DNA of 64,000 nt from Dyadobacter sp. 676 (GTDB lineage Bacteria; Bacteroidota; Bacteroidia; Cytophagales; Spirosomataceae), in contig NZ_CP159289.1 of assembly GCF_040448675.1 (NCBI RefSeq), forward strand, positions 5,873,001-5,937,000, written 5' to 3'. This document shows, piece by piece, positions 44,881-54,051 of the stretch; position 1 is the first letter of the stretch; each line of letters opens with the position of its first letter. The translations under genes and the position numbers were made by a program. Under the pieces are notes generated by a model. The model did no database searches. It was not told where the DNA came from and saw only the letters and a program-made list of their open reading frames with translations.

Positions 44881-45654
44881 ATGAAAGAACCTGGTAATTT
44901 GTCCGATAGTGTATGGCAGGTGAGCCTGCCGTATATCTCGCACAGCAAAACAGTTGTGGCTCACAGGCATTATTGTTACAAAGTAGCGGTGAGCCTCGAT
45001 CACCAGATCGAATGCGCCGTACACGGATGTGTCCATGCGGCCATGAAAGGGTTTGTCGTCAATAGCAATGCCGCTCACCAGTGCTCCTCGCCGGATGGCC
45101 CGGTACTCAACAATCTGATCGAACCGCGGAGCCCATGGGGGCAGAAGATCCGGGAAATTATGGGAGAAAAAGAGTTTGTTCGTTTCGAGGAAATTCTGGA
45201 TGTGAGCCGGCTCGACCCGATCCTGCCCAAAAACCATCAGGCTTTGGATAGCAGCGAGCTTATTCCGCACATCAACACGCTGATGGCCTCCATAACCGGC
45301 GCCGGCGCACGCGAGACGGCGCTTGTTGACCCGAGGGCCAGCCGGATCGTGGCTTTCATCGCCGAAAACCTAACACGCGACATCACCCAGCGGGATATAG
45401 TGGACCTTACCTGCCTTTCGTTCAGCCGGACGAGGCATTTGTTTGCCGAGGCGGTGGGGATACCGTTGTCGCGGTATATCCTCTGGCAAAGGCTCCGGGC
45501 TACGCTTAAAACGGTGATCGAAACCGGCGAGCCCGTTTCGAAAGTTTGCAGGGACTATCGTTTTACCGACATTTCGCATTTCCACAAAACCTTTAAAGGG
45601 ATTTTCGGGCTAAACCCCTCCACATTCCTGCTCGAATGCCGGCTGATATTGTAA
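44881..45654 (+). CDS. AraC-family transcriptional regulator, first of a tandem pair
   Basis: A 257-residue regulator. The N-terminal half (about 10-130) is a small sensing domain, with HSKTVVAHRHYCYKVAVSLD, KGFVVNSNAAHQCSSPDGP and LIEPRSPWGQKI. The C-terminal half (about 155-255) is an AraC double HTH (VDLTCLSFSRTRHLFAEAVG and SKVCRDYRFTDISHFHKTF). It lies divergent from the siderophore-type receptor, suggesting it controls that gene. The next gene is a clear paralogue (about 30-40% similar by eye), so this is a tandem duplication. Confidence 0.88.
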   Translation: MKEPGNLSDSVWQVSLPYISHSKTVVAHRHYCYKVAVSLDHQIECAVHGCVHAAMKGFVVNSNAAHQCSSPDGPVLNNLIEPRSPWGQKIREIMGEKEFVRFEEILDVSRLDPILPKNHQALDSSELIPHINTLMASITGAGARETALVDPRASRIVAFIAENLTRDITQRDIVDLTCLSFSRTRHLFAEAVGIPLSRYILWQRLRATLKTVIETGEPVSKVCRDYRFTDISHFHKTFKGIFGLNPSTFLLECRLIL

Positions 45655-45858
45655 GGCTATTCCGCCGGAATCATCGCATTCGTCGCACTTGTAAATTGGG
45701 GCTAATATTTGCCCGGACGCCGGCTTTCTCCTTTCAAAAGGTTGCGGGGTAATTTCGATTGTTTCATTTTAGCGCTCCCTTTGCTCGCCTGGCGGTTTCA
45801 AACCGGAACCGCAGTTCAATAGTATTAAATAATTTGAAAGAACCGGGTTAGCGCGTTT

Positions 45859-46650
45859 ATGAAAGTACCTGTGACTGCGGGTTTCCCGTTTGGGGAATTG
45901 CGGGATTGTAGTATCTCCTACATTGTTAAAGCATCAAATAAACCTGTTCCTATCAGCAACCGATATGGCTTTAAAATCGTAATTGGCCTGGACGGGACCT
46001 TCGATTCGGAAATTAACGGGCGGGTTTACAAAGGTATCAGGGGGTTTGTGATCGATCGTAACGTGAATCATTTCTGCCATTGCGGGGGCGTGTCGATGTT
46101 CGTGAGCCTGATAGAACCCAAAAGCCGCTGGGGCCAAAGCTTCAAAGCTTTGCTCGCCGGGAACGATTTCCTCGATATCGAGGAGCTGCTCCCGGGCGAA
46201 GAAATCGATGCTATTTTGCCGCTCCGGTTCCAGGAACTTGGCCGCGATGCGCTGGCGGAGCGCGTCCAGGCATTTTTTTTAAGGATATTCAGGAATAATG
46301 CTGATACACAGTTGATTAATATGGACAGCCGGGTGAGTGAAGTGCTCCTGTACATCGACAGGAACCTGGCGAAGAATATAGAACTGGCCGAAGTCGCCAA
46401 TCTGGTGCATTTGTCGCCGCACCGTTTCCGGCACCTTTTTGCGGAGCAGATCGGCATGCCGTTTACCCAGTATATCATCTGGCAGCGTCTGCGGAAATCG
46501 ATTTATGCCGTGGCTTCGGGCCAAATGACGCTGGGCAATACCGTGGAAAATTTTGGCTTCACCGATCAGGCGCATTTCAGTAATACATTCAAAAAGATGT
46601 TCGGCGTGTTTCCGCGGGTATTCCTGCATACTTGTTATGTGATCTGCTAG
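45859..46650 (+). CDS. AraC-family transcriptional regulator, second of a tandem pair
   Basis: A 263-residue paralogue of the preceding regulator. The N-terminal domain has NRYGFKIVIGLDGTFDSEIN, KGIRGFVIDRNVNHFCHCGG and SLIEPKSRWGQSF, matching GFVV, HQC and LIEPRSPWG in the other copy. The C-terminal HTH shows NLVHLSPHRFRHLFAEQIGM and NTVENFGFTDQAHFSNTF. A cysteine- and histidine-rich loop (HFCHCGG) is present in this copy and only partly in the first (HQCSS), which may reflect a different ligand. The 204 bp between the two genes hold no obvious promoter motif. Confidence 0.88.
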   Translation: MKVPVTAGFPFGELRDCSISYIVKASNKPVPISNRYGFKIVIGLDGTFDSEINGRVYKGIRGFVIDRNVNHFCHCGGVSMFVSLIEPKSRWGQSFKALLAGNDFLDIEELLPGEEIDAILPLRFQELGRDALAERVQAFFLRIFRNNADTQLINMDSRVSEVLLYIDRNLAKNIELAEVANLVHLSPHRFRHLFAEQIGMPFTQYIIWQRLRKSIYAVASGQMTLGNTVENFGFTDQAHFSNTFKKMFGVFPRVFLHTCYVIC

Positions 46651-46810
46651 GATGGCCGGTAAAGAATAGCCCTAATTTACAACTGTCCTCTTTTTTGAAA
46701 GGTCTAATTTTGGAAAAGAGTAAAGGGGACTTGATTTTTCATAGTTCGGATAACGTCCGATCTTTATGCGTGTCGTATTGGCCCGATGCGATAACGTATA
46801 GTGGCTCTCG

Positions 46811-49143
46811 TCACATTATTTTGATTCCGTTGGCCCTGAATTTCCTGTAAAGCGTTTCGAGAACGTAGCTTTTAAATGCGGCTTCCGAATAGACGCTTTT
46901 TATCCAGACCAGAATTTTCAGTTCTATATTGTCGGCGCCCAGGTTGTTTACAAGGATTTGTTTGGGTGCATTCCTGATCATTTCGTCCCCTTTTTCAATC
47001 GTTTCGCCTGCCAGTTTTTTAACCAGGTCGAGATCCGAGTCGATGTGCACCTTGAACGTAATTTCGCTTTTCAGTTGCGCATTCTTTTCGGTATAATTCA
47101 CAACCCGTCCCGAAAGCAGGTCGCCATTTGGAATAACCACCCTGGAACCCTGCGCCGTGAGCATTTTGCTCGACCGGATGCCGATGTCGAGCACTTTTCC
47201 CTTTTTTGTCGGCCAGCTCGATGTAATCGCCGATGCGGAATGGTTTTTCGAAAATCAGGATAATGCCGGATACGAAGTTGTTGATGATATTTTGCAAGCC
47301 AAGCCCGATACCCACTCCCAGGGCGCCGATCAGGACGGTGATCTTGTCCAGCGGCACGCCCGAAGCCGTGACCGCAAACAGAAAGCCCACCACGATGATG
47401 ATGAGCCTGATCAATGCGAGTTTGGAGTTTTTGGCGACGGTGGAGCTGCCGAAAGTGCTGTCGGTCTCGCCGAAAAGGATACCGATATTCTTCTGGAGCA
47501 GGTTGGCGAGGTAAATGATGACCGCGAAGAACAGCACATTTCCCAATGTAAAGGTAATGTTCCCGATAGTCCGCGGCCTGGCCAGTACTTCCCTGAAAAA
47601 ATGGGTCAGGGCGTCGATGATATTCAGGTTGATGGAAAACGCGATAACCCACAGGATTACGGATAAAAAGGCAAGCACGCTACGGAATTTGGCGCGGGTA
47701 CGCGGGATGTTGAGGCGTGAGAAAACGCCGCCGGAACTCGTGCTTACTTTGATTTGCAATTCCAGCGATTCGGTGACGATTTCGACAAACACCGCCAGGC
47801 TCAGAATCTGGACCAATCCGCTGATGGCCGTCAGGTGAAAGGCTTTCGCAAGACTGATACGGCCGAACACATTCAGCAGAACGGCCAGGAGGTTGAGCAC
47901 GACGTAGATTATGACGACCGGTTTGACAAACTTTTTGTCGAAACTGGCCTCTTTCATTTTTCCGTATAGCCAGGTACCGAAAAAGACCGAAACGGCGTTC
48001 AGCAGAATCAGCAGCACCCGTAGCAGGAGCGTGTCGTTCACAAATGCGTTGGTGAAAATTACCAGTATGTATAACCCGATGATCCTGAGCCAGACGCCGA
48101 ACTGGCCTGCCGTTATCCGGCGATACAGGAACAGGGTGAGGGTCAGTAGCAACAGAGACTGGTTTACCTCCATGTAGATAGCCGGAGAATCGGGCTCGAA
48201 GAGCGGCATGAGGTTAAACAGCACGACCAGTGTTGCCAGAATGGGCCATCGGGAAATGAAGCGAAACTTCATTTCCCCGATTTTAGCTGAAAGGTCGGCC
48301 CGGCCCGATCGGCGGAAATTGATATTGACCCACCAGAAGAATACTATACACAGGATAATCAGTAGTATCCGGTTGTCCCAGGTCGAATTCACGAAGTAGC
48401 GGAGGATTTTGTCCTGACCGACGTAGGAGTTCCTGATCAATTCGCCAAGATCGTCGGTACGGCTCGTCCGGGGGGCGTTCCACAGGTAACGGTATTCCTG
48501 CCCGAGCACATTTTTGCCCGATTCGGCGATGTAATCGTTGACCATCGATTGGAGATCTGCCGCCTGGAAATACAATGCGGATACCTCGGCGAGCAATTTG
48601 CTGACCGTATCGAGCCTGGCCATAGTCACCTGGCCGGTATTCTGGAAGCCTCGCGCGGAGGTCGGTGATCTGCTGAGCGTAAAGTTTTCGCTGTGTGGTG
48701 TCGGTGCTGCTGATGTGGAGCAGAGAGTCGCGGCTGAACGCGATCAGCTGCTCCGACATTTTTTGCAGTTCCAGGTTATGGGCTGAAAGCGATTTCCGCC
48801 ACACGGAAGTCTTTTCCTGCACATCGGAAAGGATGAGCCGGTAATTGACCAGGCTTTTGTTGTCGGGTACCGATCCGGTTGCGGCCATGGCGGAGTCGAT
48901 CTGACGGACGTTGGCCTGCATACGCGACAGCTCACTGCGAATTTTATCCCCATCGAACCCCTTTTTATTGGTGGCGTTCATTTCGGTGACGGCAGCCTGG
49001 TATTTTTCCAGCCGGAAGAGCAGCGTGTCGGGGATCAGTTGGGCGGAGTCATGCGGAACGGGCTGATTTTGTGCGTTCGATCCTGCAATGCTCAGGACGA
49101 AGACCATAGCAGGGACCCAGAAATAGCGCTGAAATAAGAACAT
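46811..49143 (-). pseudogene. MscS-type mechanosensitive channel gene broken by two frameshifts
   Basis: Three stretches of one large MscS protein lie in different frames. The first, from 49143 to about 48655, gives a signal peptide and a coiled-coil periplasmic domain (LLFRLEKYQAAVTEMNATNK). The second, to about 47205, gives many membrane helices and the pore region up to KPFRIGDYIELADKKGK. The third, 47194 to 46811, gives the C-terminal MscS beta domain and tail (VLDIGIRSS, VVIPNGDLLSGRVVNYTEKN). Frame one moves to frame two near 48645-48658 and frame two to frame three near 47194-47208, each needing loss of one base. The second site is a run of A and G. Such two-site breaks give a non-functional gene, unless they are sequence errors. 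Intact length would be about 775 residues. Confidence 0.85.
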
Positions 49144-49396
49144 TCTTTCGGACAAATTGCTTACAATGACGTTCGGAATAAATGCCGAAAGAACGAATGC
49201 ACAAATAATATGCCTTCACGAAGTTCGCGCCGGACAGGAAGCGTCGGCTTTTGCTATTAATCTGAAATATAAAAAATATACATCATGGGTGCTTCCTGTG
49301 CCGGGCCGACGACGCCGGGAATGCATTGGTCGCCTGGCTGCAATTACGCTATTTCGATGCCGGCAGCGTGCGAATGGAACCGGTCCGCGCCGTTCG

Positions 49397-50326
49397 CTAG
49401 AATGTCGGCGGTGCCGTATTCAGGTCCGAATCCAGGAAGTCCCTGACCATCGGGATCAGCCAGTCGGTGCGCTGGATCATGCCGATGTGCGTAGTGCCGG
49501 GAAGAATGGCCAGCCGGGACTTCGGAAGCCCGTGGATATCGCCCATTTTGCCGCCGCCTTTGGCACGGAACAAATCCAGCGCGTGCTCGTACCGGACGCC
49601 GTCGGCATCGCCGATAACCATAAACAGCGGCGCTTTGATGTTTTTGGCTTCCTTCGTCCAGTCGTACGGTTTCAGGTCGATGCTGATCACCTTTTTGACA
49701 AAATCGGGGAACTTTGCCGGATCGTTGCCCAGGCTGTCGTATTGTGTCTGGATCGGCGAGCCCTTGAACATGTCCGCAGTGATGGTCGCAAAACTGGCTT
49801 CGACGTCGGGCCACCATCCGTCGTGCGCGTATGCCCCCGAGAGGATGACAAGCCTGCGCACCTGCGCAGGGTGCCGAATGGCCATCTGGAAAGCGACCCC
49901 GCCTCCCATGCTGTAACCCAGAACGTCGGCGCTGTCGACTTTGAGGTGTTTGAGTAAACCCGAAACGTCGTCGGCCATACCCTCGTAGCTCAGGTCGCGC
50001 GAAATATCCTTCGTGCGGCCATGGGCCTGCATTTCGGCGACGATCACCTTTCTGTCCGCCAGCATCGGTATGATGTGTGCCCAGTTCGTGGGGATGTTCA
50101 TGAAAGAGCCATGCAGCAGCACGAGGGGTTTGCCCTGACCGTAAACTTCATAGTACATTTTCAACCCGTTTACATCCGCATAGCCGCTTTCGGATGGTTT
50201 GGCGGGCCGGGCTGTCGCGGTTTCTTTCGGCGTTGCCGCATTTTGTTCTTTTTGGGTGCCCGACTGGCAGGATGCCATCAATGCACCGATGGCCAGACAG
50301 AGGCCATGTAAGATGTGTTTGTTCAT
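49397..50326 (-). CDS. Alpha/beta hydrolase lipoprotein
   Basis: A 309-residue hydrolase with a lipoprotein signal from the ATG at 50326 (MNKHILHGLCLAIGALMASC, Cys20), a short linker rich in Ala, Thr and Pro, and an alpha/beta fold. The catalytic elbow is GYSMGGG with the Ser nucleophile, the oxyanion motif LVLLHGSFMNIPTNW, an Asp in VIGDADGVRYE, and a His in LPGTTHIGMI. Esterase or lactonase activity is likely; substrate unknown. Lipid anchoring places it in the periplasm or outer membrane. Monocistronic; the region before its start (toward 50512) holds the odd terminator described at 50423. Confidence 0.85.
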   Translation of the reverse strand: MNKHILHGLCLAIGALMASCQSGTQKEQNAATPKETATARPAKPSESGYADVNGLKMYYEVYGQGKPLVLLHGSFMNIPTNWAHIIPMLADRKVIVAEMQAHGRTKDISRDLSYEGMADDVSGLLKHLKVDSADVLGYSMGGGVAFQMAIRHPAQVRRLVILSGAYAHDGWWPDVEASFATITADMFKGSPIQTQYDSLGNDPAKFPDFVKKVISIDLKPYDWTKEAKNIKAPLFMVIGDADGVRYEHALDLFRAKGGGKMGDIHGLPKSRLAILPGTTHIGMIQRTDWLIPMVRDFLDSDLNTAPPTF

Positions 50327-50422
50327 GAATGCAGTGGTTTTTGTTGATATTGCAAATCTGCGCAACAATCCACGGGCATTCGGGGTGTATTTGCGTCAAT
50401 TATGCGGCCGGAATGCGGCAAT

Positions 50423-50447
50423 GCCGGATGGCCGGCTTTTTTTTTTT
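50423..50447 (+). terminator. Plus-strand hairpin with an 11-T tract in a divergent intergenic region
   Basis: Stem GCCGG / CCGGC (50423-50427, 50432-50436), loop ATGG, then T11. It lies 97 bp after the minus-strand hydrolase start and 65 bp before the plus-strand AraC regulator, with no upstream gene on its own strand. It may end a leader or a small RNA transcribed from the hydrolase promoter region. Confidence 0.55.
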
Positions 50448-50511
50448 AACGGAACCATAACGAGATTTTCCTGCGCGGAACGCTAACTTTACGGCCTTGC
50501 ACTAACGGCCA

Positions 50512-51600
50512 ATGTATAACTGGAAAGCGATCGCATATTTGCTAGGTTTCTGGCAAGGAATTATCCTGGCCCTGTCGCTCATTGCCCGGGGCGCGAAGGG
50601 GCAGCGCGCGAGCCTGTTTTTGGGCCTGATTCTTGTCGTGCTCGCCCAGGAGCTGCTCAACGCCTGGGGAATGCAGGTGCGCTATCATAGCCGCCCCGGT
50701 ATGTTCCCGTTCTGGAATTTCCAGAGCTACCTGGTGTTGCCGCTTGCGTTGTGGTTCTTTATGCGGTCGGTTACCGAGCCGGCCTTTATTTTCAAACCGG
50801 TATATGGCCTGGCCTTTCTGGCGGTCGTTGCCGAAATCGCGGTCCGATGGATGTGGTGGTGGCGATGGAAGGCGGCCGCGGGGAATGTGACGTCGCTGCT
50901 CGACAATCCGGTATGGTTTTCACTGACCGAAATACTACCTATCATCGGCATGGTAGCCGTGCTCGGTGTTTATGGGATGCGGTTATATCCGGTGTGGCGG
51001 ATGCATGCGGCTTTGAAGCCTGGACATTACCTGCGTATTTTCGGCCTGTTCGGTTTTCTGTCCCTGCTAACGCTGCTCTGGGTAGCCGGCGTGATCTTCG
51101 GGTGGCCGGTTTTTACGGAAATCGAAATCCTGATCGCCGCGTGCCTGTTCGGATTGGGATACACTGGTTATATCGATCCGCATTTCTTCGCATTACCTGC
51201 GTTTCCAAAGGAAGAAAAGCCCGGGTACAGCCGGTTTAGCGACACATTGGAATTACAAAAAATACGCGAAATTTTCGAACGCGACCGGCTCCACACACGT
51301 TCGGGCCTGACACTCGAAGAAACGGCCGACGAGCTTAACCTGCCCGCGCGGTATGTGTCTCAGCTTATCAACACGCATTGCGGAACTAATTTCAACGGAT
51401 TTGTGAACGCATTTCGCGTCGAGGAGGTCGTCCGTAAACTGGCCGATCCGAAAGAAAAGCACAAAACCATCCTGGCCCTGGCATTGGAAGCCGGTTTCAG
51501 TTCCAAATCGACTTTCAACCAGGCTTTCAGGCAACATACCGGTAAATCGCCGTCGCAATACATGCAGGCCGGGAAAGTGGCGACCGAAATCAGAGTTTGA
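50512..51600 (+). CDS. Membrane-anchored AraC-family transcriptional regulator
   Basis: A 362-residue protein whose N-terminal two-thirds (about 1-230) hold some seven membrane helices, starting YLLGFWQGIILALSLIARG and including VVLAQELLNAWGMQV, GLAFLAVVAEIAVRWMWWW and ILPIIGMVAVLGVYGM. The last 110 residues are a cytoplasmic AraC HTH (LEETADELNLPARYVSQLIN, then LALALEAGFSSKSTFNQAF). The type is common in Bacteroidota and is thought to respond to a signal at the membrane. No target is obvious; it could act on the DUF4932 gene that follows 107 bp later. Confidence 0.88.
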   Translation: MYNWKAIAYLLGFWQGIILALSLIARGAKGQRASLFLGLILVVLAQELLNAWGMQVRYHSRPGMFPFWNFQSYLVLPLALWFFMRSVTEPAFIFKPVYGLAFLAVVAEIAVRWMWWWRWKAAAGNVTSLLDNPVWFSLTEILPIIGMVAVLGVYGMRLYPVWRMHAALKPGHYLRIFGLFGFLSLLTLLWVAGVIFGWPVFTEIEILIAACLFGLGYTGYIDPHFFALPAFPKEEKPGYSRFSDTLELQKIREIFERDRLHTRSGLTLEETADELNLPARYVSQLINTHCGTNFNGFVNAFRVEEVVRKLADPKEKHKTILALALEAGFSSKSTFNQAFRQHTGKSPSQYMQAGKVATEIRV

Positions 51601-51707
51601 AATAGTCCGGAAACATGATTCCGGACGTCCTGGAATGTGTTCCCGCGCGCATCGGTTTTACCGACAGGCTTGCTTTGGGCTTTCTTTCACCTGATGTCAG
51701 ACAAGCC

Positions 51708-52865
51708 ATGATCAAACTGCTATCACTGTTGCCCGCCCTTTTTTTCGTACAGATTGTATTTGCCCAAAACAACCGGACAGGGACTTCCTTGCATGAATTC
51801 AGCGTCGAAATAAACCGCAATGTGGAACTGCTGGGTTTCGTGTATTTCCTCGGATACGAAGGCGCCGAGGCCGGGAAAGACGCTTATCCCGAGAAGATGC
51901 GTCAACGCTACGCCTACGGCCTGGATCTTTACCGCCGGTACAAGTCCTTTGCCGGAAACAGGAACTTGGCCGTCGTGATCGGTTACGCACAGGATATCTG
52001 GCTGGATTACTTCATCAATCTGCTGGTCCAGCTCGACAACGTACCCGACGCAAAGTTGCCGGAGGGGCTGGATACCCGCTATTATATTCGTTTTTCGCCC
52101 AGCGGCGATGCCGCCGAAGCAAGGAAGCACGCGACGGCATTCCTGGACGCGATGAATGCGCTTTACCGCGATGTGGATTTCGGTGCGATCCTGGCCGAAC
52201 GCGAAATCCACTATGCCAATGCCGTGGCACAGGTACGTGCCGGTTTGCCCGAAAGCGGTTTCCTGCCGGCGATGGAGGCGTTTTACCAGGCGAGATTTGA
52301 TAATTACCTGCTCGTGCCCAGCCTGATGATACCTCCCGGAATGGGTTTCGGAAGCCGTTATCACCAGCATCGCGACACCTATGCCGTCCACGTTTTCGGC
52401 GCTTTTGCACCGGCACAATGGACTGATCCGACCCGGCCGGACATGGGTTTCGGCGACAAAAAGCACCTGCGCGAACTGAGCACGCATGAATTCGGCCATT
52501 CGTTCGTGAACCCGGTGATCGACAAGCTCCCGGGAGATGCGATTGCCGGGACGGCCACATTGTTCGAGCCAATCAGGGAAGCGATGTCGAATCAGGCCTA
52601 TACCAGTTGGAAGGCATGCCTGTACGAGCATTTTGTGCGGGCCGGCGAGGTGATCATTGCCGCCAACCTGGGCCACCAAGCCGATGCAAGGCAGCTCAGA
52701 AAGTATTATATCGAGGGCCGGAAGTTTATTTATCTGGATATTTTGCTGGACGAGCTGGAAAAATATAACCGTAAACAAACCGCTTCGTACGAAATGGCCG
52801 TGGCATATGCGATGCGGCGCCTGCAAACGCAAGCCGATCAGGCACGGGGAGACCGGAAGGAATGA
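51708..52865 (+). CDS. DUF4932 zincin-like protein
   Basis: A 385-residue exported protein starting at the ATG at 51708 (MIKLLSLLPALFFVQIVFAQ, signal peptide); an ATG at 51615 would add 31 residues. The central part includes STHEFGHSFVNPVIDKL, a HExxH zinc motif, plus an upstream DTRYYIRFSPSGD region, which fits DUF4932. This suggests a secreted metallopeptidase-like protein; no substrate is known. A terminator lies 29 bp downstream. Family call is by motif and overall look. Confidence 0.75.
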   Translation: MIKLLSLLPALFFVQIVFAQNNRTGTSLHEFSVEINRNVELLGFVYFLGYEGAEAGKDAYPEKMRQRYAYGLDLYRRYKSFAGNRNLAVVIGYAQDIWLDYFINLLVQLDNVPDAKLPEGLDTRYYIRFSPSGDAAEARKHATAFLDAMNALYRDVDFGAILAEREIHYANAVAQVRAGLPESGFLPAMEAFYQARFDNYLLVPSLMIPPGMGFGSRYHQHRDTYAVHVFGAFAPAQWTDPTRPDMGFGDKKHLRELSTHEFGHSFVNPVIDKLPGDAIAGTATLFEPIREAMSNQAYTSWKACLYEHFVRAGEVIIAANLGHQADARQLRKYYIEGRKFIYLDILLDELEKYNRKQTASYEMAVAYAMRRLQTQADQARGDRKE

Positions 52866-52893
52866 AGTGTTTTTCGCTGTTATCCCTAAAAAT

Positions 52894-52937
52894 AACAAAA
52901 CTGCATCTGTTCCGGCAGTGCGGTTTTGTTCATTTTT
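52894..52937 (+). terminator. Terminator after the DUF4932 gene
   Basis: Stem AACAAAACTGC / GCGGTTTTGTT (52894-52904, 52920-52930; one G-U pair) with a 15-base loop, followed by CATTTTT. The next gene begins 18 bp later. Confidence 0.55.
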
Positions 52938-52955
52938 GCCTGTACTATTCTCTCA

Positions 52956-53906
52956 ATGCGAATGCTTGCAACTGACAACCCTATTTACATCATCGGCTCG
53001 GGTGCTATCGGAAAGGCACTTGCCGTTTTTCTTAAACTTTCGGGGCGAAACGTCACGATCGTCCGGGGCAGCGTGAACGACGGGAGCCTGAAAACCGAAA
53101 ATATACTGGTGGAAATGGCCGGCGGGGCTGTGTTTGAGGCCGAAACGGTCGTGCGGACGATGGATTCCCTGTCGGGGACCGGCGGAATTTTCGTGCTTTG
53201 CAACAAGTCGTTCGGGAATGAGCAGCTGGCCCTATTGCTCAAAAACAAGATGGGTAACCCGCCTGTCGTACTGCTGCAAAATGGCCTGGGTGTAGAGGAA
53301 CCATTCGTTCGCCATGGGTTTTCTGAAATTTACAGATGTGTCCTGTTCGTGACGAGCCAGGTCATAGGGGAGGGGAATGTCCGTTTCAAACCGGTCGGCG
53401 TCTGCCCGGTAGGCATAGAACGCGGCGATCCGGGGCATTTGGATAAAATTGTACAGCAGTTGAATACGCCTTACTTCGCTTTTCGGAGCGAAGGGAATAT
53501 CCGCCCCGTTGTCTGGAAAAAAGCGATTGTAAATTGTGTTTTTAACTCGATATGCCCGTTGCTCGATACCGACAACGGTATTTTTCACCGGAATCAGGAA
53601 GCATTGCAAATCGCGCGAAGGGTGATCGGGGAATGCCTGACAATCGCAACGGAAAAGGGAATCAGGTTAACTCCCGACGAGATCGAGGAAAACCTGTTGC
53701 AAATCAGCCGGTTTTCGGACGGGCAACTTATTTCAACCTTGCAGGACATCCGCAATGGGCGGAGGACCGAGATCGAGACCCTGAATCTGGAAGTCGTGCG
53801 ACTGGCAAAGGAACTGGGAAAACTCGACGCTGTACAGGAAACCCGGCTCCTCGGAGAGCTCGTCAGGCTGAAAGCGGAGCTGGCTTTACGGCAAGCCGGA
53901 AATTAG
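52956..53906 (+). CDS. 2-dehydropantoate 2-reductase (ketopantoate reductase)-like protein
   Basis: A 316-residue soluble reductase. The Rossmann motif IYIIGSGAIGKALA near the N-terminus is followed by a second segment LLQNGLGVEEPF and the substrate-pocket helix with VVWKKAIVNCVFNSICPLL, the PanE/ApbA pattern (Lys in WKK and Asn in NCVFN). The C-terminal helical domain is present. PanE supplies pantoate for coenzyme A, but many PanE-like proteins have other or unknown 2-oxoacid substrates, and no panB/panC is near. Two ATGs (52956, 52962) are possible. Confidence 0.8.
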   Translation: MRMLATDNPIYIIGSGAIGKALAVFLKLSGRNVTIVRGSVNDGSLKTENILVEMAGGAVFEAETVVRTMDSLSGTGGIFVLCNKSFGNEQLALLLKNKMGNPPVVLLQNGLGVEEPFVRHGFSEIYRCVLFVTSQVIGEGNVRFKPVGVCPVGIERGDPGHLDKIVQQLNTPYFAFRSEGNIRPVVWKKAIVNCVFNSICPLLDTDNGIFHRNQEALQIARRVIGECLTIATEKGIRLTPDEIEENLLQISRFSDGQLISTLQDIRNGRRTEIETLNLEVVRLAKELGKLDAVQETRLLGELVRLKAELALRQAGN

Positions 53907-54051
53907 CTGCACAGTTCCGGACCGCAGTTTTCTCGGATATCGACAGAGGAGCCCGGCGTTGAATGCTTCCAAGCGGACCGGGAAACGGGCCCGGCCGGAT
54001 ACAGCCGCCGCTCCACACCGATGTTGGCAGAAAACTGAGCCACCAGCCGGA

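Noticed and set aside
47190..47212. Programmed ribosomal frameshift in the MscS gene at the A6G run
   Set aside because: The shift needed is +1 rather than the -1 normally given by such runs, MscS channels are not known to use frameshifting, and a second break lies upstream.
51723..52898. Open frame of 391 codons antisense to the DUF4932 gene
   Set aside because: Composition and position mark it as a shadow of the sense gene.
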